Shown here: piece after piece, positions 1 through 11,762 of the stretch
Layout: every line of letters begins with the position of its first letter
Position numbering within the stretch: position 1 is the stretch's first letter
NCBI RefSeq assembly: GCF_943734655.1
Contig: NC_071354.1
Span: forward strand, 178,098,411-178,162,410
Direction of reading: 5' to 3'
DNA length: 64,000 bases
From: Sabethes cyaneus
Taxonomy: Eukaryota > Arthropoda > Insecta > Diptera > Culicidae
Notes under the pieces: generated by a model
Database searches by the model: none
Told to the model about the DNA's origin: nothing
Seen by the model: the letters and a program-made list of their open reading frames with translations, nothing else
Translations under genes and position numbers: made by a program

Positions 1-1147
1 TCAAAGTGCATATTTTACAAAACGCTAATTATATCGGTTGTCCTACACAGGCATGAAACATGTACACTGCTAGAAAAGGACCTGCGAGCACTCGAAGTTT
101 TCGAACGGTTCAATGACATCCTTTACGCATGCATCCAATGCACGGTAAAAAATTAGGGCACTACGGAACAAAACGACTGATTTGTAGCCCCGAAAATATC
201 AACATCGGATATTTCGGAGTGTCTAATTTAACCTAAAATACATCTAAATGTCGAATAGAAAGCACGTTTTGGAAAATTCTGTTCTAGATATTTGCCATAT
301 TTTCAGAATAAAATTTGAAAGATATCCAATTTTCCAACACTCTACATGGCGGTGTAAAAGTAAAAGTCATTCTTATGAAGCGAGAATGAAGCTGAGATCT
401 TTTACGCAGTCAGGTAAGCGTCAAAGACCTATTATATTCTATTTTATCTGGTGCCTATGATGTGGATTCAACTGTAATTCGAAATGTTTCCTTCAAAAGC
501 GGTACCAAATTTCACCAACGTATTGTTTAAGTAGCCTCAATCTGATTCGGATCTCCTAAAACTAGTTGAATAAAAATGGAACAAAATTTAAAGAAAATGG
601 AATCAAAAGTCGGATTGGAAGCACCGTTAAGCACAATAGTCGGCTGTTTTCTGTAGCAGGCATCAGAAACCTTAGTTGGTGAAACAAAGTTGATCGACAC
701 TAAAGCGATAATTACTTTAAATTTGCATATGTCGGGTATTTTAGAGTTTCAAACTCGCTAAATTGCAAAAAATCTACTCATGCACTAAAGAATGCAATAT
801 TATAATATTGCACTTTATTTTGTTGCCCCATCGCATTTCGAAAATGTTTGAAGAAGGGGGGGGGGCTGACATATACTTTTAAAGATATGTATTTGTATAT
901 GCCTTATTTGACTTAAAATAAAACTATTCACCTTCACTTGCTTTTTAAACAAACTGTATTTCCATGTCACCACATCGTTCAAAAACAATCTTAAAATCCA
1001 TATATCATAATATAGAAAGTGGAATCACTTTCTGTGTTCTGATTTCTTCTCACTGCCACTTAACATCGAATAAATTAGGACAATAAATAACAATTCTTAC
1101 TTTCTATTCACTATTTACACAGTCTTTTCTCACATTTCATGCACATT
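1..1147. other. Gene-free flank, no recognisable feature
   Basis: AT-rich DNA without a convincing coding region; open stretches are short and of random composition. A 10-G homopolymer lies near 857-866. The last ~100 bp are the 3' flank of the minus-strand gene at 1148-1681. I see no clear AATAAA on the minus strand close to its stop, so its 3' end is undefined. Confidence 0.5.
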
Positions 1148-1681
1148 CTAGAGCCAACCATCATCCAATGCAATCAGCTTCCAGATCGTGTTAAACTCAC
1201 TTTTCTTCTTCCGTTTCTTTTGCTTTTTGGTGGTGGTCGAAACTTTCTTTCGGATACGAATGCTTTGGTACTTTGATGGATCCCGAACAGGATCGTCGAC
1301 TTCCACCGATACCATCTTGACGGGTGATTTAGCCACGTCGTCTTCCGGTGCCAGCGGAACAGCTTGCAGCGCCGGCGACGGTGTCAGTGGACCAGGCGGT
1401 AGGGGAGGATCTTTTGCTCCAACGATCTCAGTCGAATCGGAAAGTCCAAATATGGACTGGAAACGACTCCAAAGAAAGCGAAACGCCGACAGTATTCCAT
1501 TGATCAAGTCCGGAACGTTGATTTCGAGCGGTAGTAGTCCTTGTTTGCTGAATATTGGCTTGCTTGTCGTTAGGGCTCTACTGATTGAGCCTGGTTCGGA
1601 AGAGGCACTGTGAACTGTAACCGTCGCAAGAAATAGGGCTACGATCGAGAGACCCAGAGTAGTCCACTTGCTGCCGATCAT
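1148..1681 (-). CDS. Small secreted protein of unknown function, proline-rich with lysine-rich C-terminus
   Basis: Predicted 177-residue protein in one uninterrupted exon. Residues 1 to about 26 look like a signal peptide (short polar start, hydrophobic LGLSIVALFLATVTV, then small residues at HSASS). Residues 50-82 form a hydrophobic, probably amphipathic helical stretch containing FLWSRFQSIF. Residues 92-112 are proline-rich, residues 112-135 acidic. A strongly basic patch at about 143-160 (RIRKKV then KKQKKRKKK) could bind polyanions or be trimmed by proprotein convertases. No cysteine is present. Base composition is richer in GC than the flanks, and codon use looks like a real gene. The start is the first in-frame Met ahead of the signal peptide, with context AACC before ATG. 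Another ATG 7 nt upstream (1688-1686) opens a short overlapping reading frame. I do not recognise the family. The coding call is fairly sure; the function is unknown. Confidence 0.75.
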   Translation of the reverse strand: MIGSKWTTLGLSIVALFLATVTVHSASSEPGSISRALTTSKPIFSKQGLLPLEINVPDLINGILSAFRFLWSRFQSIFGLSDSTEIVGAKDPPLPPGPLTPSPALQAVPLAPEDDVAKSPVKMVSVEVDDPVRDPSKYQSIRIRKKVSTTTKKQKKRKKKSEFNTIWKLIALDDGWL

Positions 1682-1732
1682 GGTTCATTTGCAGGCCCTC
1701 GTGAGGTCGTGAAGATGATAAAATCGGACCGG

Positions 1733-1740
1733 TCATATAA
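1733..1740 (-). promoter_or_regulatory. Possible TATA-like element of the 1148-1681 gene
   Basis: On the minus strand the sequence reads GTTATATGAC about 55 bp before the start codon. This is a reasonable TATA position for a short, unspliced 5' leader of about 25-30 nt. It is a weak match and no initiator stands out. Confidence 0.35.
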
Positions 1741-1741
1741 C

Positions 1742-3527
1742 AGCTCGGCTTACTGCCACAGGTGGGAGTTTGGATTTATTATAATCAGCACTTAACTATA
1801 TCCGATCATAGCCGGATCTTTTACGGTTTATAATCCTTTTTTACGCTGCGGAGGACAGGTTAATTTATGTAACTCTCGATGATCGCACGATTTGGAGAAA
1901 ATTCCGGTTTCTTGGTTTTGTTTTCACGTTGTTTTTTTTGTGTTCAACTGACACTTCGACAAATTGAAGGAAATAAAAGAGAGGGAACTGTGAACTATGT
2001 GATTAAATCGGTGGCAAGCTTGATCAGTTGCTGGCGGCTCAAAGAAGCTCTGGAATACCGAATACTGACGTCTGAGGTTTTGAACGCGTAAAATGAGACT
2101 AAACGCTGCATACGAAAGTGGACTCCACCGCACCGAAGCGGTCTGCCTTGAGCGGTAACGGCCACGGTAGTATACCTATCATGCTGCTGGTAGTGGTTAA
2201 CAATGTTTTGGTCAAGTCTCTGCCTCTACCCAGCGCGGTCACACCTCCCATGCCGGATGGCAGCTTCGCGCACCCGCCTGTCGGATATTGTTATACCGAA
2301 TAACAAGCTAATTGATACTAAGAGTAGTATTTCTTGCGGTAAATTTACCTATAGGGGCGCGCGCGGGCTGCATTTGCAATCAGAGCAACATAATCGATGC
2401 AGCAGATGCGCAATAAAATGCGCTCTTGTGTGAACAGCAGACCACGAGCGATCCGATACGGTGCGATTTTTTGAATCATGGAATTATGTGAATAGGATTC
2501 GTTACTAAGTTGCTTTGAAATTTAGTTTTTGTTTATTATACTTTGATTCTTTGTGAAATAGTTTTTGCTACTTAAAAAATTAAGACATGCTTCACCATTC
2601 AGGCAGGTAAGATGCAACTCATGACGAAAATGCAAATGTTTGTACTTTTACAGTTTTGCTTAATTTTATTTGCAACTCTCCGAGTGCTTGGTCGACTACA
2701 AAAATACGTGTATAAAGCGCATCGTTTACCGTTTAATACTGTTTTGCTTATTAGTTTTTATGGTCTAATGGAGATGGTAGTGCGTAAAAAGTAATAAATC
2801 ATCGCATTTCTTTTTCAGTTGTTACTGAATAGTCTAAAGCTTCTATTACGTACAGCCTAAGGGAGTGTGCTCTCGGAAGACGGAAACAAAGGATGGCGCA
2901 ACTATATCAACTAACATTGACGATTCGATTTCTTTAATGAATCACAAATTACATAATAATTTTATGGGTTTATTCTAATATACCAGATAATTGTACAAAT
3001 ATAAAATGCGGTTGGTCAATATGCCACTTACTACCGTTCCTCAAGTTGAAGGACCTGTGCTAGCGACAAGGTAAATGCATTATGTATACTTATTATGCTC
3101 TATCCATCGGTCCTTTTATTATCGGAATAAAATACGTTAATTGTTGCCTGCAGAAATGAAGTTTTTTTTTTGTGACGCTATTTCCGCTCAGGTTTGCCAT
3201 TCCAGGATTGAACATTACTACCGTGTGCTACCGCTTCAATGCAATGTAAACTTTTGTCGCGTGCGTCGGTCGGTTGGGTCATTGACAGCGTGTCAGTATG
3301 GGATGATGTCATTAATGGAAGATTGATGCCGCTTTCAAGATTGTGAGCTTTTGTAGTTTTGTAGACTTTTACTTCGGATTGTTTGGCGGTTATGGCGAAA
3401 AGGTTCATCGGGACCTGGGTCGATCTGGGTTGCTCAAAATTATCGTATAGGATCTGAAGGATTCCAAAATTTTGTGAAATTTTGAATACGGCATAGTTTG
3501 TGGAAATATGAACAAAAATAATGATTA
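1742..3527. other. Intergenic stretch, nothing assigned
   Basis: No convincing gene. The segment about 2095-2460 is more GC-rich than its surroundings, with CpG-containing runs (for example GGGGCGCGCGCGG near 2355), but its open frames are short and lack recognisable motifs. It could be regulatory DNA or part of an untranslated exon. The rest is AT-rich and featureless. Confidence 0.4.
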
Positions 3528-4166
3528 GGGTATGAAATGAGGAAGGGAATTAGGAAGAAGCGTCCAACGTTGCTCTAGCCATCCCAAGCCCCTACCTAGC
3601 GCCTCCACGTAGCAATACCTGGAAATACTCCAATTTGTAGAGTTGAGCAGCCAAGCAAGGAGGTGCGGGGTCTAGTGGTTATCAGTTCCTGATCCTTAAA
3701 CTGCAGTTTTAGGCAACCATAGAACCACACGACCTTATTGTCAAGCGTTATATTATTTTTGGTAGTTGGTGTCTTTAATCTATATTCCTAGAGCGAATCA
3801 ATGCGATATATTATTGGCCAAATGCAGCCTGGCTTCTAGTCTAAATGTGGTTAGTTTATTCCCGAGGGTCCGGAGTATCGTTTAACCTTTATTAGCAATG
3901 ATACTCCCTATGATTGTATTGAGAATAAACATATTATATAGGAAGCGTTTGGTACGGGAGGTCACGCTTTCTTCCTTCCCATTGATTTCAAGGAGTTTAA
4001 TGGAATAAGGTATTATTTCTGGTTCCACTTGATTCCTTGGAATTCCCTCTGCGGTACATGCTGCGCAGCTGGCCTGGCCGTTGACAAGAAAATTGATTTA
4101 AGTAATCCTCATTTTCCAAGATGCCTTCAAGCATTGGCTGCGTTAGTGTGAGATTAGATTAGATTA
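3528..4166 (+). mobile_element. SINE-like retroposon, ~640 bp, with (GATTA)n 3' tail
   Basis: Begins GGGTATGAAATG and ends in a short GATTA tandem tail. A second copy lies inverted at 30751-31402 and a 5' fragment at 39186-39355; all three share the same 5' end. Flanks look like an imperfect target-site duplication: AAATATGAACAAAA before the element (from 3504) and AAATATGAACGAAA at its end (from 4165). The copy at 30751 has a perfect 24-bp duplication. A stretch near 3670 (TAGTGGTTATCAG) resembles a pol III A box, but no B box is clear. No protein is encoded, so it must use the machinery of a LINE. It could instead be a constant-length 3' LINE fragment. Confidence 0.65.
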
Positions 4167-4170
4167 AATA

Positions 4171-5590
4171 TGAACGAAATCATTGGGAGATACGTCGGTC
4201 ACGATTGCGGTGATCAAAGGATGCCCAGCAAAGGATGCAGGAGTTCTCTCCTCCCTGCTCTGGTCGCTGGCGGCCGGCGTACTCCTTCACAAGCTATCAC
4301 AGCTTAGTTATGAGACCATTGCTTACGCCGACGACGTTGTACTTGTCGCCAGAGGAAAGTTTGACGCAGTATTGTCAAGTCGCTTGCAAGGAGCTCTAAA
4401 CACCACCATGTTATGGTGCTCACAAGAGGGACTTAATGTTAACCCCACCAAAACAGTCGTTATACCATTCACTTGGCGAAGGAAACATACCACTACTCCC
4501 CCCATACTGAATGGTGTCAGACTGGGCTTCAGTAATGAAGTCAAACACCTCGGAATAATTCTCGATAAAAAAACTGAACTGGGCTGCTCACCTAGATTAT
4601 GCTGTTAAGAAAGTAACTTCGGCCATCTGGGCATGCAGCTCACTGTTTGGCAAAACCTGGGGATTGAAACCTCAACTAGCCTTTTGGTCATATACTACTA
4701 TTGCACGGCCTAGGATAACCTATGCTGCAGTCGTATGGTGGCCAAAGGTGAATGAGGTGATAGCCCAAGCCAAACTAAACAAAGTTCAGCGCCTGGCCTG
4801 TCTTACAGTTACCAGTGCCATGCGTACAACACCTACTGCAGCCATGGAGGCAATGCTATGCTTACTGCCTTTGCATCTTCATGTGAAGAAGGAAACAGTG
4901 CTCGGCGCACTACGGTTGCAAACGAGTAAAACTATACTCGAAGGTGACCAAATCGGTCATCTTCGCATACTTCGGGAGTTCAATCTGGCACCCTTAGTAA
5001 CTTCAGTCTTTGACTGCTTGGAAGCCAGGCCCAACATGGACGTTCCATATAAGGTGATTGAAACAGATCGCTCAATGTGGAATAATGGAGGGCCCGAACT
5101 TCCATCTGGAAATATCTGTTTTTTACAAATGGTTCAAAAATGGGTGCCCGGTCACTGCGGAATCGAGGGCAATGAATTTGCTGACAACTTGGCAAGACAA
5201 GGATCAGCTCAGCAATTTATTGGTCCTGAACCGTTTCTGGGTACCTCCACATCCGCCGTAAAAGGCGAATTGATGACATGGGGATAGCTAGAAATAGCAT
5301 TCCGTTGGAATCAAACATAGGGTTGTAGACAAGCTAAACAGTTTATCTACCCAAACCTGGCAGTAGCTAAAAAACTACTCCATTTAACTCGTAGTGAACT
5401 ACGGGCGATCACGGGACTCCTAACAGGACACAGCCCCACTCTTTATCATTTAAAGAATATCGGCAATGTATCATCCGACACCTGCCGCTTTTGTAACTCT
5501 GAACCTGAAAGTTCAGCTAATCTGCTCTGCAATTGCGGAGCTCTTGCATTATCAAGGCAGAACTTCTTCGGAAATTCCTTCTTTCCTTTA
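4171..5590 (+). pseudogene. Degenerate non-LTR retrotransposon (LOA/R1-like): RT, RNase H and C-terminal zinc-finger remnants
   Basis: The reading passes through several frames. About 4189-4608 encodes the palm of a reverse transcriptase with the catalytic box as YADDVVLVARGKFD (near 4322), followed by GLNVNPTKTVVIPF and KHLGIILDKK. About 4664-4980 continues the thumb with KVQRLACLTVTSAMRTTP. About 5140-5210 carries an RNase H motif, VPGHCGIEGNEFADNLARQG; its upstream DGS-type strand is damaged. About 5395-5560 resembles the C-terminal CRFC...LLCNC finger after LRAITGLLTGHSP. This order (RT, RNase H, C-terminal finger) fits the LOA/I/R1 group of insect non-LTR elements. Frameshifts and stops make it dead; the endonuclease is missing (5' truncated). 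The exact clade is uncertain. Confidence 0.8.
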
Positions 5591-5696
5591 TAAACCATGT
5601 AGTACTGAATTGGAGCACAGGATTACAACTATTCCGCTCAACTCCATCAATGGGTATGATCGATTCGTAAATTGTGTACAGCAATCGTCTACGTGT

Positions 5697-6143
5697 ACAT
5701 CGTCTATTCTCAATAGCAAGAGAATTCATAGGGCAGTACTAGGCGGGCTTTAGGGGAGCTGTGCTTCTACGGATCAAATTTTCAATTTCCGGCAAATCGT
5801 CCAGAAATATCGGGAGTACAACGTACCTATGCAACATATTTTCGTGCATTTTGGGGCAGCATATGATACAGTCGAACGTGTAGCTATGGCAGATAATGCA
5901 CGAGAACGGTTTCCCGGGCAAACTGGCGTGGCTGATCAAAGCTACCTTAGAATAGGTGATATGATATGTCCGTCTTTCGGGGGTACTCTCGAGTCACTTC
6001 GAATCACGCACAGGGTTACGGCAAGGGGATGGGGACTGCCATGAAAGTTATTCAATATCGCTATTGAAGGTGTGATCCAGCCAGCGGGCATCGAATTGAG
6101 AGGAACGATCTTCAGCAAAAGTAGTCAACTCCTAGCCTTCGCA
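5697..6143 (+). pseudogene. RTE-type (JAM1-like) retrotransposon fragment, RT core
   Basis: Nucleotide similarity is clear to the RTE copy at 36022-38585, corresponding to about 37520-37935. The translated piece HIFVHFGAAYDTVERVAMA matches HIFVDFRAAYDTVEREQLW of that copy, so the conserved RT motif A aspartate has become glycine. It ends just where the FADD box would begin. Stops and frameshifts make it non-functional. It directly follows the LOA/R1-like relic on the same strand. Confidence 0.8.
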
Positions 6144-6368
6144 GTAACTCGCGAAAACTTGTCAGCACTAAACCAGTGAGACACGTTTCACGTAATCAGT
6201 GAGTCTCGTTGGTTTAACGATGCGAGTTTTTGAGTGACATGGCAAGTCTCTCAATTCAGTACTCTAACTCGCGAGCTACTGAGTTACCATGGCTAGTCTC
6301 TCAATTCAGTACCTACTCTAGCTTTATGGCACCGATCAGGCACGCACGGCGGCTGCTGAAAACTCTTA

Positions 6369-6610
6369 TAGCGAATTCATAAATTAACCTGGCTCAGGTC
6401 GATTAGCACTCAGTTTTAATCGAGGTGCTGTCAAAGCGTTCATAAATTAACCGAGATTGCATCTCGGTTAAACTGACAGCATTCAGTTTGATGCGCAGGT
6501 TAAAACTGTCTAGCATTACGGTTTACGGGTCGATCTGTCAAACTGCCCGTATCGTTCATAAATTTCTGGTTCGAGTTAACACGAACCCAGGTTAATTTAT
6601 GAATTCGCTA
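6369..6610. mobile_element. MITE, ~240 bp, TA-flanked, 22-bp perfect terminal inverted repeats
   Basis: The left end reads TAGCGAATTCATAAATTAAC and continues CTGG; the right end is its exact reverse complement. Both are bounded by TA. The subterminal motif TTCATAAATTAACC recurs internally near 6439, and a related motif recurs near 6554, next to short palindromes. It has no coding capacity. TA target and short length suggest a Tc1/mariner-mobilised MITE. Confidence 0.8.
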
Positions 6611-7003
6611 TTACTTTAGTTAACGATATACCTATTATAATTCTAACTTACAATGATGTGTTGTGTGGGTGTGTGTTACTGTGACTGGCTGGCTGCTGTT
6701 AGATTTGCGATGGGGTAAGTATCGATGCACGAACGCCTGCTGTCGGGACTGGCAGCTGCTATCGGGGAAGGTTACTGCTTAAGGGAAAGGCTGTTGCCTT
6801 CGGTTGTGGCCATTGCTGTCTGTCTCTCCGGATAAGTGGTTGTCAGATGCGACATTGCCAGCATGCGCGTCGCACTCAAGGAACGAAGAGTTGCTCGTCG
6901 TTGACGTAATCCTCAATATAGACGGATTTTCTCTGATGAACTTCCTAAAAGACACGGTACTGCCTCTGATAGTTCTTCAGGGTAAAACAGGGTTTGCAAG
7001 ATT

Positions 7004-7062
7004 ACGTCGATTAAGGAGCTGAAATCAGACCCATTAACTGCTTTCAGCTCCTTAATCGACGT
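7004..7062. repeat. Perfect 21-bp hairpin
   Basis: Arms 7004-7024 (ACGTCGATTAAGGAGCTGAAA on the left, read as 20 + 1) and 7042-7062 are exact reverse complements around a 17-bp loop. Nothing around it identifies it as an attenuator or structural RNA. It may be the core of a small fold-back element. Confidence 0.6.
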
Positions 7063-7492
7063 ACGTTTTAAGCTTAAATATAGCTCATAAGCTTATCAGG
7101 CACTAGTCACAGTATGGTTAAACTTGCACGTAAGATATTCTAAAGTATCTTTCGTCAACTGATTGAAATTGAAATGACAGAGCCCTCCTTGGCTAATTAT
7201 CTATAACCCTTTTTCAGCTCTAATTTCCTTTTTTCCTTCCTTTCCATACTTCTATCCTACTCCAAATAACCCCAGTTTTCAGCAGATCTTGTGAGTGTCA
7301 CTTGTAGCGAGGTATTTTTTGAGTACAAATGGGATCGAACGATTGTGTTTTTTGGCGCAATGTGACTATGCTTCATCCGGCCAAAACACATGATGTTTTT
7401 GTAGAAACGAGATCAGAATTTTCTTCAAGCATTCATTCTGGTATACATCTTGATAGTCAAACCAGAGGGCTTGAACCCTGGTGGTTTAGAAA

Positions 7493-7930
7493 TACAGTTG
7501 GATTTCGATTTTGGCAACAAATGCGTGTCGTCTATGTTGCCAAAATCGAAACCGTGCCAAAATCGAAACCCTTTTTTGATATGAAAAAATTGAATGCAAA
7601 TGCGTTAGAAATTGAGTAAATATTATTAATCAACGATTGCAATCATTTTATGCTTGAAAAGTCCGCCAAGAGCTATCTGTCCGGTGCAAGTAAGTTGTTG
7701 GCAACCTGCGGTAAGGCGTAGTCCTACGGCAATAAAAATATTATTGTTCGAGACATTCTATAACAGCAAACTTTTTTTCATGAACCCTTAAAGCATGTAT
7801 GCGAAAACTGACTAATATTTAAGCATATTTTGTAAGGGAAATATTTTGTGTTGCCAAAAACGGATACTTTTGTTGCCAAAATCGAGGCATATCAAAATCT
7901 AACCATGCCAAATTCTAAATCCTACTGTAT
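7493..7930. mobile_element. MITE, ~440 bp, TA-flanked, TIR with GATTTCGATTTTGGCA
   Basis: The left TIR TACAGTTGGATTTCGATTTT and the right end (reverse complement TACAGTAGGATTTAGAATTT) match over about 24 bp with a few mismatches. The motif GTTGCCAAAATCGA recurs inside the left end (about 7538-7575) and the right end (about 7860), so both termini carry iterated subterminal copies. No transposase is present. Confidence 0.7.
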
Positions 7931-8639
7931 CTCTCTAGGAAATGGCAATGTACAGCATCACTTTCTGTTCAAACTTATGCTTAAACTTATATTTTATGCT
8001 CGGAGATGCAGTAGAATTATCCATGGAATAGTATCGATCATTTCCGAGAATGTGTGTCTTCGAAAGAGGGAAGTAACAAATTATTTTCCGGAATAATTTT
8101 TTATCAACCAGCGGCATTGGGATTTCAGTATCGAAATCTGTTCCCCAGTGTATTCCGGGGCTCTTGCATTCTTTCAGCACATTTTTGCTTTTAAAATGTT
8201 GTACCGTATACCTTTTGCCGAAATCTTTGTGCAATTCTTGAAAGTGACAACGCGCTCGCGAAATGCTTCATGCACAGACTAACAGACGTAACACTGAAGC
8301 CTCATTCCATCGTCAATAAAAACGATCATTTCAAATTTTCACTTAAGCCAAGACTCAAACAACAGTCGCTGCGCGAGAACGCCACTCGCATACGCTGGCG
8401 CTATCGTCAGATAATATGCAAGTAAATTTATAGCATTGCTAAATTTATAGCAACCTACTGTGCTTCATGTTTTGGCACCATTTTGAGCAAAACTTGGCAA
8501 GCATACACAAAACAAAAAATACTTGTAGAAAGGGGTGAGAGAGAGCTAACACACTTTAATTTCTCTCTGAGCTCGTTTGTTGTTGTGCATAGGCTCCTCG
8601 AAAAAAAAATCCAAAATTTTAGTTGCCACCCGTTAACTT

Positions 8640-8965
8640 TGCTTATGGAAGACATACGTGCACTTGCTGTATTTGAGCGATAGGTGCACTCAAAAAAAAA
8701 TCGACACGTCGCATCCACGTCAAAAATCATGTAAAATTCTGTACAGCAACTTACGTGAACTTCATGTACTAGTTAATGGGAAAATTGATAAAATTTACCG
8801 GGATTGCACGTAAACTGGTTAGTATGAATGAGTGCGAGTTACCAACAATTCACGTGAATGTTACATGAAAAGTGTGATGGATGAGAATTACCTATGTTTT
8901 CACGTAAACTTGACGTGCTGATTTTTTTGAGTGTGTTGCGGGTTTTTGGCGGAGTACCAATGGGC
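8640..8965 (+). pseudogene. RTE 3' fragment split by a MITE
   Basis: Sequence before and after the MITE at 8687-8933 joins to match 38205-38265 of the RTE copy (the region encoding TLLTEDIRALAVFE and then VLRTIFGGVQ). Only about 75 bp of element sequence remain. Confidence 0.7.
8687..8933. mobile_element. MITE, ~247 bp, TIR CACTCAAAAAAA
   Basis: The left end is CACTCAAAAAAAAATCGACA and the right end its near reverse complement, TGACGTGCTGATTTTTTTGAGTG. Comparison with the uninterrupted RTE copy at 38235-38250 shows it entered a GGTGTTGCGG site. That implies a duplicated TG (or GTG) of only 2-3 bp. Several internal CACGTAA/TTACGTG motifs occur. Confidence 0.75.
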
Positions 8966-9550
8966 GACGGACCGAGATACTGTCATCCGGGGTGACATTG
9001 GGCCACGGAGGTGAGATTGCGCCAAAAATCAACAATGTTTATTTATCAAAATAGATCCGATCTATGCAAACTGATGGCTCAAATTCAGGATGATTTGAAA
9101 CATAATATGTTTATTCATAACGTGGAATGGAACACAAATAATGTTAGTGAACAGTTTGGCAGTTTGGGTTAAAATACTGCGAAAAAACTTTGACAATAAA
9201 TATCCCATATATAGTAAACAAGCCCCAACAAGAAATCGCATCAACTCGTTATTCTGAAGATATATAAAGTATTTATTTACAATATATTGAAAAGTTATTA
9301 TGCGTATTATATTTTGATCGCGGAATTTTTTTTCTAAATTTTGCACTTTCTGAGCACCACGAGGTGAGATTGGCCAAACTATAACGATTGGTTCGGCGTG
9401 TGATACTCACATACAAAACAAAAATGCTTATAACATCCCAACCGATCGTTATAAGAATTGTTTATATAAATCTGATGATGGCTGAGCAGATAAAAAAGTA
9501 AGCCTAAACGTAATAAAAGGTAGAGGAAAAGTTTAAAAGTTTCACCGATA

Positions 9551-10503
9551 TAGGGGAAGGGCGGTAAAGACGGACACCTTAAGGTAAAGACTCAATATCT
9601 ACTCAAATATAACTGTATTGATCCCAATTTTCGTATAAACTGAACCTTTAAGTCTCTGTCTAATAAAATTACAACGTGTGCTGGAAAATTTCTTCCAAAA
9701 TTTATGCTTTTTTAATATTATAAACATTTCTTTCTGCGTTTCTGAGTTTCTGCGCATGGGCGGGAAAGACGGACACTTGATATGGGAAAGACGGACACTC
9801 GCAAAAAGGTGCCACGCGTCGTTGAATTATCAGTATTAAGAAAAATTAACATATTTCATCATGTATTTAGGAAAGATTTGGTTTGGGAAAACCCCCTTCC
9901 CGATCCCCCCTTTGAGCAAGAATATAGAATGGTGCCCTTCAATATTTTAATTGGTGACGAATTAATCGTTTCTAAAAGTTGGCTCATTCCAACTGTTATA
10001 TGACTTCTGGTTACTTTTACATATATAATATGTAAGTATTTGCAATGTTAAATCGTTGTTGAGCAAAATGGGTTCAAAATCTGCGTGTCCGTCTTTCCCT
10101 ACCGTTGGGTGTCCGTCTTTCCCGACTTGGATACCATTTTTTCAAACTTCAATAACTTTTTACTGAATATTCCCAAATTCACTAGGTTTCCAATGGATAT
10201 TCAGTGAAAGATAAAACTAACGCAATTTCGTCGGTTTAGCATGAATATGTTGTTTTTTAACGATTTACCAGCTATTTTCTTCACGCACAAAATTACATCG
10301 GTTAGCGTATATACGCATTTTTTCTTTGTTTTGCTTATAAATTTGTCAGCTACACTGCTAAAAATCGGCAGTTTAGTTCAAAAGTGTTAATTCAATCTAT
10401 AGAAACATTTCCCATCATTGATTTGCTTCAAAAAATTATTGTTTATGAAATATGACAAGTGTCCGTCTTTCCCGCAGTGTCCGTCTTTACCGCCCTTCCC
10501 CTA
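9551..10503. mobile_element. MITE, ~950 bp, TA-flanked, with iterated GGAAAGACGGACAC motif
   Basis: Left end TAGGGGAAGGGCGGTAAAG..., right end an exact reverse complement for about 28 bp, bounded by TA. The subterminal motif (G)GGAAAGACGGACAC occurs about seven times: near 9563, 9761 and 9785 in the left half on plus, and near 10084, 10110, 10459 and 10478 in the right half on minus. The copies point inward symmetrically, as expected for transposase-binding sites. A short open frame inside (9782-10003) shows no motif and is not called. Confidence 0.85.
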
Positions 10504-10825
10504 CATCAAATCGAAAGAAAATACAAAATAGTACGGTGATCAAAACAATTGAAGAAAACAAAAATGCGTCAGTGTACATCAATACACTTGCATTGCTTAC
10601 TAGGGAACAGAATATTTTGACAATTTAGATTGCATTATCTTTTCCTTTGAATAAACACTTTAATATGAGACAAATATGCTTTACCTTATATATACAGTCG
10701 ACGGTGACGCTAATTGCGTGTACACTGGCTGCAGTATCTCGAACGAAGTAAATCATTAACTTTGTTGAATGATCAAATAGATAAGTCTTCTGAGTTTTTA
10801 CGCCTCTTTCACTTCCTCTTTCTAG

Positions 10826-11210
10826 AGCCTGGACTCAGATAACACAAGATCGCAAGAGAAAGTTCACATTAAACTGTATGCATGTCAATTTTACGTTGGA
10901 ATTGCATAATGATTAGAGTATGTCAAAACAAAGTGAACAACTTATTGCTTTGCAGTCATTAAGTGCATTAAGTTATATCTTAATCATATATTCAGGAGTA
11001 TTAAGTTGCATGTTATAGAAACCGCTGTATAAAATGCAAGATAGAATTACAAATAAATGTAAAAATTTTCGCACGTATATTGCCTCCACTTTAGAACATA
11101 TATGTTCTTAAACGGTGTGAAATATAACTTTTTTGTTCACATATGATTTCGTATATCTCAGTTGCAATCGAGATATACAAACCAAATGGTTTACTGGGGA
11201 GAAGTTACTA
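10826..11210. repeat. Dispersed repeat (copy 1), MITE-like
   Basis: About 385 bp, homologous along its whole length to 17573-17975, with shared segments such as TTTTCGCACGTATATTGCCTCC and CTCAGTTGCAATCGAGATA (in parts). Both copies begin near CAGATAACACAA and end at GGTTTACTGGGG. The second copy interrupts a tandem repeat, so this is a mobile unit. The ends show only a short CCCAG/CTGGG inverted match. Confidence 0.7.
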
Positions 11211-11461
11211 CTCTGTCTATAAACCACGTCCTTATGATTGGTTGAAGTAGACCCCCCGGGTAGTTTTCGTCCATACGTTTTATTATAATTTGTAAGGTGC
11301 GTTGTTTTTGGTCGTCCCCCGACTTCTAATAGCCGACGTGGTTCATATTTGGCCTCGTATTGTTCTACATGTGTATTGCTCATAGATACGCTACTGCTTA
11401 TTTATCTATTCATTTTATCTATATATATAAAAGTGAGCGTGAGTATGTTTGTATGTATGTA

Positions 11462-11760
11462 TGTTTGTATGTTTGTATGTTTGTATGTTTGTATGTTTGT
11501 ATGTTTGTATGTTTGTATGTTTGTATGTTTGTATGTTTGTATGTTTGTATGTTTGTATGTTTGTATGTTTGTATGTTTGTATGTTTGTATGTTTGTATGT
11601 TTGTATGTTTGTATGTTTGTATGTTTGTATGTTTGTATGTTTGTATGTTTGTATGTTTGTATGTTTGTATGTTTGTATGTTTGTATGTTTGTATGTTTGT
11701 ATGTTTGTATGTTTGTATGTTTGTATGTTTGTATGTTTGTATGTTTGTATGTTTGTATGT
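11462..11760. repeat. 8-bp microsatellite (GTATGTTT)n
   Basis: About 37 virtually perfect copies of an 8-bp unit, preceded by GTATGTATGTATG at 11448-11461. Because 8 is not a multiple of 3 and the unit lacks stops in most frames, all reading frames appear open; none is a gene. It directly follows TCTATATATATAAAA (11417), a sequence often found at one end of Helitron/HINE-like insect repeats. Confidence 0.95.
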
Positions 11761-11762
11761 TC

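Noticed and set aside
1188..1613. 141-codon open frame on plus opposite the 177-aa gene
   Set aside because: Antisense shadow; the minus-strand frame has a signal peptide and gene-like composition.
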